Origin: CAVQGZ01 sp963712175
GTDB lineage: Bacteria > Actinomycetota > Actinomycetes > Jiangellales > Jiangellaceae
Assembly: GCA_963712175.1 (NCBI GenBank)
Contig: CAVQGZ010000004.1
Span: forward strand, 620,001 to 684,000
Direction: 5' to 3'
Length of the DNA stretch: 64,000 nucleotides
The position numbers were made by a program, and so were the translations under genes. Positions 25,836-31,511 of this stretch are shown piece by piece (the stretch's first letter is position 1; each line of letters starts with the position of its first letter). The notes beneath the pieces were generated by a model, which did not search any database, was not told where the DNA came from, and was given only the letters and a program-made list of their open reading frames with translations.

Positions 25836-27842
25836 GTGCCGTCTGCCGATGACTCCGCCACCCGCGACCTGCTCGGCGCGGCCGTTGAGGCGCTCGGAGG
25901 CAGCCAGCGCTCCGGACAGGTGGCGATGGTGGAGGCTGTCGCCGACGCCCTGGAGTCCGGCCGGCACCTGCTGGTGCAGGCCGGTACCGGGACCGGCAAG
26001 TCGCTGGCCTACCTCGTGCCGGCCGCGGTTCGAGCCGCGCGACGAGACGGCCAGGACGGCCCGGTCGTCGTGGCCACGGCGACTCTCGCCTTGCAGTCCC
26101 AGCTGGTCGAACGTGACCTGCCAGCGTTGTCACCGGTGGTCGAGCAGGTCCTGGACCGGCCGCTGACATGGGCCATCGCCAAGGGGCGCAGCAACTACGC
26201 CTGCCTGCACCGGGTTCGTGAGGGGGTTCCGGACGACGACGGTGCCTTGTTGCCGGCCGACACGGTCACCGGTGGAGCCGGTGGGCAGCTCGGTCGCGAC
26301 GTCGTCCGCGCCCGACGATGGGCCGAGGAGCAGGCCCAGGACGGCACGGGGGAGCGCGACCGGCTGCAGCCGGGTGTCTCCGACAGGGCCTGGAGCCACG
26401 TCTCGGTCACCGCTCGGGAGTGCATAGGGGCGGGCAAGTGCGCGTACGGGACGGAGTGCTTCGCCGAGCGTGCGAAGGCGCGAGCCGAGAAGGCCGACGT
26501 CGTCGTCACCAACCATGCGCTGCTTGCGATCCACGCCATCGACGGGCTCCCCGTGCTTCCGGACTTCGAGGCGCTCGTCGTTGACGAGGGGCACGAGTTC
26601 GCCTCCCGTGTGACCGGGGTGGCCACGGAGGATCTCACCGTCAGTCAGGTGGAGCGCGTGGCCAAACGCGTACGGCGGCTGGTGGAGGAGGACGTCGCCG
26701 ACCGGGTGCTGGACTCGGCCGCTGCGTTGGACCTCGCGCTGGACGAGGCCAAGCCAGGAAGGTTCGACGAGGTGCCGTCGGGTCTGCGTGAGGCCTGTGC
26801 CGCCGTGCGCGACAGCGCGCGGCGCGTCCAGTCGGGTCTGTCGAAGGGCAAGGACGGGGTGGACGAGGCGGCCCTGCGCACGGCGAAGGCGGCCGTCGAC
26901 GAGGTGGTCTCCGTTGCCGACCGGCTCAGCGTCGATCGAGAAGGCGACGTCGTGTGGCTGGAGGACCGCGAGCGTGGCGGACGGACGCTGAAGGTTGCAC
27001 CGCTGACGGTGTCCGGGCTGATCCGAACCCAGGTGTTCGGCGCGGCCACGGTCGTCATGACGTCGGCGACCCTGACCCTGGGCGGGCGGTTCGACGCAAT
27101 CGCTGCCGGCCTGGGTCTCGCGACGGACGACGCACCGGAGTGGACCGGGCTGGACGTCGGGTCGCCGTTCGACTACGCCCGCCAGGGGATCCTGTACGTC
27201 GCCAAGCACCTGCCGCGCCCGGGACGCGACGGCCTGCAACCGGCGGTGCTGGACGAGATCACCGAGCTGGTGCGCGCTGCCGACGGGAGGACGCTCGGCC
27301 TGTTCTCGTCCCGCCGAGCGGCCGAGGCTGCGGCTGCATCGGTGCGTGAGGCTCTGCCCGAGCTGACGGTTCTGTGCCAGGGCGACGACCTCGTGCCCAC
27401 CCTGGTCACGAAGTTCCGCCTGGAGCCCAGGGCATCGCTGTTCGGGACCCTGTCGCTGTGGCAGGGGGTCGACGTACCGGGGGACACCTGTCTTCTGGTG
27501 ATCATGGATCGCATCCCGTTCCCACGCCCGGACGACCCGCTCATGTCGGCCCGGCAGCGTGCGGTCGACGCCTCGGGAGGCAACGGGTTCATGACCGTGG
27601 CGGCGACACACGCCGCGCTGCTGATGGCTCAGGGCGCCGGTCGGCTGATCCGTTCGACGGACGATCGAGGCGTGCTGGCGGTGCTCGACTCACGGCTGGC
27701 CACGGCTCGCTACGGGGGATTCATCCGGGCGTCACTGCCCCCGATGTGGACGACGACCGATGCCCAGGTGGCGCGCGCTGCCCTTCGCCGGCTCACCTCG
27801 ATGGAGGGTGACGTGAGCGAGGTCGCCCGCGCTCAGCCGTAG
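25836..27842 (+). CDS. dinG: ATP-dependent DNA helicase DinG-like
   Basis: A 668-aa XPD/DinG-type superfamily 2 helicase that unwinds 5'-3', including R-loops. It has Walker A AGTGTGKS, DEGH (VVDEGHEF) as motif II, and NHALL. Four candidate iron-sulfur ligands lie in SNYACLHR and in ECIGAGKCAYGTEC, the position of the XPD-family 4Fe-4S domain. The C-terminal motor has LSLWQGVDVPG and QGAGRLIRS (motif VI). The GTG at 25836 sits 6 nt after TACCCT. It converges with an unknown gene, overlapping it by 10 bp at the 3' end. Confidence 0.9.
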   Translation: MPSADDSATRDLLGAAVEALGGSQRSGQVAMVEAVADALESGRHLLVQAGTGTGKSLAYLVPAAVRAARRDGQDGPVVVATATLALQSQLVERDLPALSPVVEQVLDRPLTWAIAKGRSNYACLHRVREGVPDDDGALLPADTVTGGAGGQLGRDVVRARRWAEEQAQDGTGERDRLQPGVSDRAWSHVSVTARECIGAGKCAYGTECFAERAKARAEKADVVVTNHALLAIHAIDGLPVLPDFEALVVDEGHEFASRVTGVATEDLTVSQVERVAKRVRRLVEEDVADRVLDSAAALDLALDEAKPGRFDEVPSGLREACAAVRDSARRVQSGLSKGKDGVDEAALRTAKAAVDEVVSVADRLSVDREGDVVWLEDRERGGRTLKVAPLTVSGLIRTQVFGAATVVMTSATLTLGGRFDAIAAGLGLATDDAPEWTGLDVGSPFDYARQGILYVAKHLPRPGRDGLQPAVLDEITELVRAADGRTLGLFSSRRAAEAAAASVREALPELTVLCQGDDLVPTLVTKFRLEPRASLFGTLSLWQGVDVPGDTCLLVIMDRIPFPRPDDPLMSARQRAVDASGGNGFMTVAATHAALLMAQGAGRLIRSTDDRGVLAVLDSRLATARYGGFIRASLPPMWTTTDAQVARAALRRLTSMEGDVSEVARAQP

Positions 27843-28690
27843 GCGTCGACGAGCTGCGCCCGGGCCTCGCGAACCACGAAGCCCGCGGGCGAGGTGTAGA
27901 CCAGCGGTGAGATGGCGACGGGTGGTAGCCCGGGAACGGTGACGTCACCCGTCCACGTCACGGTGAGAGTGACGGACGCGTCGCCGCGTCCGCCGAAGAC
28001 CGCGTGGACGTAGTCCGCTGGCCTGGCGCTCGGACTCAATGCGGGTGTGTAGGGCCGGCCAGGTCCGCTGGATGTGGTGCCGTTGCTCCACTGCCACGAG
28101 TAGTCAGGGGTGGCTCGGATTCGGCCGGGCAGCGGCTGCTCGATGTCGAGCGTCACCTCGCCGGCGTCGTCGGTCCAGGCGAGAACTGGCAGGTTGACCA
28201 GCCCACCCGTCGCCGGCGCCAGCTCGACACGTGGCTCGGCGATCTCACGGAACTTGTCCTCGATGATCCTGCGTACTTCAGCCTCGACGTCAGCCAGGTC
28301 GACTCGCTGCTCGCCGGAGATGCACTGGGTGCCCTCCAGTGCCCAGGCTGAGTCGGGGGGATCGACGGGACGCGCGAAGACCCAGAAGCTCACCCCTGGT
28401 TCTGCGGCCGGCGTGGTGCACAGAGCGGTCTGGCAGGCGCTGCTGTCGCCTCCCGGGCTGTTGCCGTCACATGTGGGCACGTAGCTCCACTGGAGCTCGG
28501 GCCCTCCAGTGCCCGCCTCGTACGACGCCGGTGTCGTGAAGAAGGCCTCCTGGGCAGCGGAGTAGTACCAACCAATCCCCGTATCGGTTGTGTAGGAATT
28601 GCCGACCGGTTCCCCATGACGCGTCTGCCGCCAGCGCGGATGGCACGCCGACCGGTCAGTGTCGAGGCAAGGCAAAGGGCTGCGAGCCAT
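27833..28690 (-). CDS. Hypothetical protein, probably secreted; N-terminus unclear
   Basis: A 285-aa frame. Residues from about 30 to the end look coding: WYYSAAQEAFFTTPAS, cysteine pairs in PTCDGNS and CQTALC, and a C-terminal beta-rich part (DYSWQWSNGTTS, VTLTVTWTGDVTVPG) that recalls PKD-like extracellular domains. The first 28 residues (MARSPLPCLDTDRSACHPR) are not a signal peptide. However, two other frames of the same stretch read RLKRLGWLAALCLASTLTG and VPSALAADASWGTG, which together look like a signal sequence and cleavage site. Either the N-terminus is frame-broken or the true start is missing here. I do not recognise the family; it follows a lipoprotein gene on the same strand. Confidence 0.6.
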   Translation of the reverse strand: MARSPLPCLDTDRSACHPRWRQTRHGEPVGNSYTTDTGIGWYYSAAQEAFFTTPASYEAGTGGPELQWSYVPTCDGNSPGGDSSACQTALCTTPAAEPGVSFWVFARPVDPPDSAWALEGTQCISGEQRVDLADVEAEVRRIIEDKFREIAEPRVELAPATGGLVNLPVLAWTDDAGEVTLDIEQPLPGRIRATPDYSWQWSNGTTSSGPGRPYTPALSPSARPADYVHAVFGGRGDASVTLTVTWTGDVTVPGLPPVAISPLVYTSPAGFVVREARAQLVDAYG

Positions 28691-28901
28691 CCGAGACGCT
28701 TCAGCCGAGTCGCCGGTCTAGAACGACCAGCCACATCACCACTGGGTCTGTCGCGCGTACCGTCCACACAAAGGTCACGTCTGGTCAGTCCGGGCACGCG
28801 ATCCACGACAGCGCTCGCCGGAATCCACGAGCAGCTGATCGGGCGCGATAGTCGATCACGAGACAGGACGCACGGCTTGATCGAGTGTCTTCCTCCTCGA
28901 T

Positions 28902-29270
28902 TCAGATGACCCACGAGGCGTATCTGTCGTCATCCGCCGTCAAGTTCTCGCTCTGCGCAGCAGCGAAGTCTGCCGGTCGCGGCATGCACATGCAGCGCAG
29001 GTCGAGGGCGTAGGTCGTGCGATGGAGTGCCGAGATCGGATCCTCTGGCGCTGTCGTTGGCGCTGCGGAAGCTCGACGGCCACGAGTGCCTGCTTCGGGC
29101 GCCGTGGCGGGAGTGGTCGGGGTGCTGGTCGGCCAAGGTCGATCCGTCGAAGGAGGGGGAGACGCTGAGGCGGAGACGCTTGGCTCGGGGAGCGTCGTCG
29201 GCTCGGCCGCTTGGGTGCAGCCTGACGCCGCGAGGGCGAGAACGACGCATATGCCCGTTATCACCCGCAT
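28902..29270 (-). CDS. Small lipoprotein of unknown function
   Basis: A 122-aa protein with a lipoprotein signal: MRVITGICVVLALAASGC, where C18 is the predicted lipid-attached residue (lipobox AASGC). A Pro/Ser/Thr-rich spacer (PEPSVSASASPPPSTDRP) of about 50 residues follows, then a folded-looking end, SALHRTTYALDLRCMCMPRP. The ATG at 29270 is 7 nt from a TACCCT -10 element (29278-29283), a leaderless-type start. It is upstream of and co-directional with the unknown secreted gene at 27833-28690, with which it may form an operon. Function unknown. Confidence 0.65.
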   Translation of the reverse strand: MRVITGICVVLALAASGCTQAAEPTTLPEPSVSASASPPPSTDRPWPTSTPTTPATAPEAGTRGRRASAAPTTAPEDPISALHRTTYALDLRCMCMPRPADFAAAQSENLTADDDRYASWVI

Positions 29271-29277
29271 GGCGGAA

Positions 29278-29283
29278 AGGGTA
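29278..29283 (-). promoter_or_regulatory. -10 element of the small lipoprotein gene (leaderless type)
   Basis: TACCCT on the minus strand followed by 7 nt and the ATG at 29270. Confidence 0.5.
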
Positions 29284-29323
29284 CGCGCGACCTGGCGAGC
29301 CGATCAACGCGCGTCCACAGGCG

Positions 29324-30013
29324 TCAGACGCGCCGCAGAACCGCCGTGACCTTGCCGAGGATCTGCGCAGCATCACCGTCGATCGGGTCGTACGCCGGGT
29401 TGTGGGGGAGCAGCCACACGTGGCCGTCCTTGCGCTTGAACGTCTTCACCGTTGCCTCGTTGTCGAGAAGGGCTGCGACGATCTCGCCGTTCTCCGCCGT
29501 CTGCTGCTGGCGCACGACGACCCAGTCACCGTCGCAGATGGCTGCGTCCACCATCGAGTCCCCGACGACTCTCAGCAAGAAGAGCGTGCCTTCTCCCACG
29601 ATCTGACGGGGGAGCGGGAAGACCTCCTCCACCGACTGCTCGGCCAGGATCGGGCCGCCGGCGGCGATCTGGCCGAGAACGGGCACGAACGAGGGATCTG
29701 GCCGGTCCTCACCCATGTCCGTGATGTCGACGTGGTCGTCGCTGGGGGAGAGGATCTCCAACGCTCGCGGCCGGTTCGGGTCGCGGCGGATGTAGCCCTT
29801 TGACTCGAGCGTCTTGAGCTGGTGGGCGACGCTCGATGGGCTGGACAGACCTGCCTTCTCCCCGATCTCGCGCATGCTGGGGGGATAGCCTCGATCACCG
29901 ATGGCGGTTCGGATCACCTCGAGGACTCGGCGCTGACGCATCGTCAGCGTGTCGAGCGAATCGGGCTCCGAGAACTCGTGAACCGAGCCTGTCTCGTGCT
30001 CGTCCAGACCCAC
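29324..30013 (-). CDS. lexA: SOS repressor LexA
   Basis: A 229-aa SOS repressor. The N-terminal winged helix has LTMRQRRVLEVIRTAIGDRG, PPSMREIGEKAGLSSPSSVAHQL and the wing GYIRRDPNRPRALE. The cleavage site is Ala-Gly in IAAGGP, the catalytic Ser lies in VVGDSMVDA and the Lys in NEATVKTFKRK. RecA filaments stimulate self-cleavage. Start: the GTG at 30013 has GAAAGGGG 7 nt upstream; the ATG at 30055 lies only 4 nt after a TACTTT -10 and is followed by a hairpin. The longer reading is possible. Two LexA boxes lie upstream. Confidence 0.93.
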   Translation of the reverse strand: MGLDEHETGSVHEFSEPDSLDTLTMRQRRVLEVIRTAIGDRGYPPSMREIGEKAGLSSPSSVAHQLKTLESKGYIRRDPNRPRALEILSPSDDHVDITDMGEDRPDPSFVPVLGQIAAGGPILAEQSVEEVFPLPRQIVGEGTLFLLRVVGDSMVDAAICDGDWVVVRQQQTAENGEIVAALLDNEATVKTFKRKDGHVWLLPHNPAYDPIDGDAAQILGKVTAVLRRV

Positions 30014-30031
30014 GGTGCACCCCTTTCGTGA

Positions 30032-30050
30032 GGCAAGACCCCTTCTTGCC
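30032..30050 (-). other. Hairpin in the lexA leader
   Basis: GGCAAGA-AGGGG-TCTTGCC (minus strand) forms a 7-bp stem with a 5-nt loop between the ATG at 30055 and the GTG at 30013. It would sit just upstream of the Shine-Dalgarno of the GTG start and could influence lexA translation. Its effect is inferred. Confidence 0.35.
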
Positions 30051-30084
30051 GTCATGATCAAAGTAGGCCTCTCAAGGTCACAAT

Positions 30085-30100
30085 TCAAACACCTGTTCGA
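30085..30100. promoter_or_regulatory. LexA box 1 in the lexA/LysM intergenic region
   Basis: TCAAACACCTGTTCGA differs from TCGAAC-N4-GTTCGA at one position. It overlaps the probable lexA -35 region (TTTGAA on the minus strand), so LexA binding gives autorepression. Confidence 0.8.
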
Positions 30101-30153
30101 ACGTGTCTCGACTTTGTCGGAGGTACGCGGTACAACTCGTACAGTCGTTCGAA

Positions 30154-30169
30154 TCGAACAGGTGTTCGT
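30154..30169. promoter_or_regulatory. LexA box 2 in the lexA/LysM intergenic region
   Basis: TCGAACAGGTGTTCGT differs from the palindromic consensus only in its last base. It lies 19 bp before the LysM gene's ATG, downstream of the likely promoter, so LexA would block it as a roadblock. Confidence 0.82.
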
Positions 30170-30187
30170 AACCGAAGGAGGACCACC

Positions 30188-30634
30188 ATGGCACTTGCGA
30201 CCGCGCTTCCCCCAGCCGCGGTGCTGGAGCCCCAGCCCACCCCGACCCGGGCGCGGACCTCGCGCCGGACACCGCCGGTCCGGCCGAAGCTCGGCCCGGT
30301 TGGTCGTGGTGGGCATCCCGTGCTGAATCCGCAGCCACCGCGCCTCACCAGGAGGGGCATGGCCTTCTGCTGGATCACGGCGATGGTGTCCGTGGCGATC
30401 ATGGCGTTCGGCCTGATCCAGGGCGCGCAGCCGACAGCCCTGGACGTGATCGGTTCGCGAACTGTGAGCGTGCCGGCGGGTGGCTCCCTGTGGACGGTCG
30501 CCGAGCAGGTGAACCCTGGGGTTGATCCGCGGGTCGCCGTGGCGGCGATCCGCGAGGCCAACGGCCTGGGGTCGACCTCGGTGGTGCAGCCCGGGGTGAT
30601 GTTGACAGTGCCGGTCTACGACTCGGTGTCCTGA
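30188..30634 (+). CDS. SOS-induced LysM domain protein (ChiZ/DivS-like position)
   Basis: A 148-aa protein with a Shine-Dalgarno (GGAGG, about 6 nt before the ATG at 30188). A Pro/Arg-rich cytoplasmic N-terminus (about 55 residues) precedes one membrane segment (MAFCWITAMVSVAIMAFGLI), then an external LysM-like module: VSVPAGGSLWTVAEQV and AIREANGLGSTSVVQPGVML. In Mycobacterium the gene divergent from lexA (Rv2719c, ChiZ) and in Corynebacterium divS are SOS-induced division inhibitors; position, membrane topology and LysM match ChiZ. I see no catalytic domain, so division arrest by peptidoglycan binding is inferred only. Confidence 0.82.
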   Translation: MALATALPPAAVLEPQPTPTRARTSRRTPPVRPKLGPVGRGGHPVLNPQPPRLTRRGMAFCWITAMVSVAIMAFGLIQGAQPTALDVIGSRTVSVPAGGSLWTVAEQVNPGVDPRVAVAAIREANGLGSTSVVQPGVMLTVPVYDSVS

Positions 30635-30752
30635 TCCGCGCCTGGTCTCCGGGTGATGTCCCGACACGCCCTCGACACGCCGCGTGTTGGGTGACCCAGG
30701 ACGCCGTGACCAGGGGTGACGGCATCCGTGCGAGAAAGCTTGCGTTGAGGCC

Positions 30753-30781
30753 TTGCGGTTGGGGTCCCGGGGCAATACGGT
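30753..30781 (+). promoter_or_regulatory. Promoter of nrdR-nrdJ
   Basis: TTGCGG (30753-30758), a 17-bp spacer and TACGGT (30776-30781) make a sigma-70-type promoter that would start transcription near 30788, leaving a leader of about 140 nt before the nrdR GTG. Confidence 0.5.
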
Positions 30782-30783
30782 CC

Positions 30784-30810
30784 CTACATCTAGTAGTTAC
30801 AGGACTGTAA
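30784..30810. promoter_or_regulatory. Two adjacent palindromes, candidate NrdR boxes
   Basis: CTACATCTAGTAG (30784-30796) and TTACAGGACTGTAA (30797-30810) are back-to-back palindromes at the predicted transcription start of nrdR-nrdJ. NrdR represses reductase genes through paired palindromic boxes near the promoter, and nrdR is autoregulated in several bacteria. The exact NrdR consensus of this organism is unknown, so this is a position-based inference. Confidence 0.45.
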
Positions 30811-30811
30811 G

Positions 30812-30874
30812 TCATCCACAGATTGTGGTCGCTGCCCACAGGTTGTCCCCAGGGTTCACACAGAGTTGTCCCCA
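30812..30874 (+). repeat. Cluster of DnaA-box-like repeats in the nrdR leader
   Basis: TCATCCACA (30812-30820), CTGCCCACA (30832-30840), TTGTCCCCA (30843-30851) and TTGTCCCCA (30866-30874) all lie in one orientation. Three are one mismatch from the DnaA box TTRTCCACA, the other two mismatches. The last two sit in an exact 11-bp direct repeat, GTTGTCCCCAG, 23 bp apart. DnaA is known to regulate ribonucleotide reductase in other bacteria. Whether DnaA binds here is inferred. Confidence 0.45.
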
Positions 30875-30925
30875 GCGGACGCGGGTAGAGGCGACAAGAC
30901 GAGGATCCGGAGGAGGTGCGGAACC

Positions 30926-31423
30926 GTGCAGTGCCCGTTCTGTCGTCACCACGACACCCGTGTGTTGGACAGCCGCGCCGCCGATGACGGCGCCGCGATC
31001 CGGCGCCGCCGGCAGTGCCTGCAGTGCGACCGTCGGTTCACCACGGTCGAGCAGGTGACCATGGCCGTCGTGAAGCGTTCTGGTACCACCGAACCCTTCA
31101 GCCGGGAGAAGGTCATCTCCGGAGTGCGCAAGGCCTGCCAGGGCCGTCCCGTCAGCGACAGCGACCTGGCCAGGCTCGGCCAGCAGGTTGAAGAGGCCAT
31201 CCGGGCGACCGGGTCGGCGGAGGTCCCGAGCCACGAGGTCGGCATGGCCACCTTGCCGCCTCTGCGCGAGCTCGACGAGGTGGCATATCTGCGGTTCGCA
31301 AGCGTCTACCGGTCGTTCGACTCGCTGGCGGACTTCGAGACCGAGATCGCCCTGCTGCGGGTCGAGCAGGACCACGCAGCGCGCGACTCCGACAACGCGG
31401 AGCCACAACCCGACCGCGCCTAG
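30926..31423 (+). CDS. nrdR: Transcriptional repressor NrdR
   Basis: A 165-aa zinc-finger/ATP-cone repressor of ribonucleotide reductase genes. The zinc ribbon is CPFC near residue 3 and CLQC near 31, flanked by HHDTRVLDSR and RRFTT. The ATP-cone (VVKRSGTTEPFSREKVISGV through FASVYRSFDSLADFETEI) senses dATP/ATP. The C-terminal extension is acidic and short. The GTG at 30926 has GGAGGAGG about 10 nt upstream. It is followed, 88 bp on, by nrdJ, so the repressor and its probable target form one transcription unit. Confidence 0.93.
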   Translation: MQCPFCRHHDTRVLDSRAADDGAAIRRRRQCLQCDRRFTTVEQVTMAVVKRSGTTEPFSREKVISGVRKACQGRPVSDSDLARLGQQVEEAIRATGSAEVPSHEVGMATLPPLRELDEVAYLRFASVYRSFDSLADFETEIALLRVEQDHAARDSDNAEPQPDRA

Positions 31424-31511
31424 CGGTCCCACAGACGTCCCGGGTGGGGTGGGGAGGGGAAGCCCTACCTCACCCGGGACACCCACCCACCAGGTCAGCG
31501 AAGGAGCAGCA

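Noticed and set aside
30753..30925. Cobalamin riboswitch before nrdR-nrdJ
   Set aside because: The leader is about 140 nt, contains no B12-box sequence that I recognise, and is occupied by palindromes and DnaA-like repeats.
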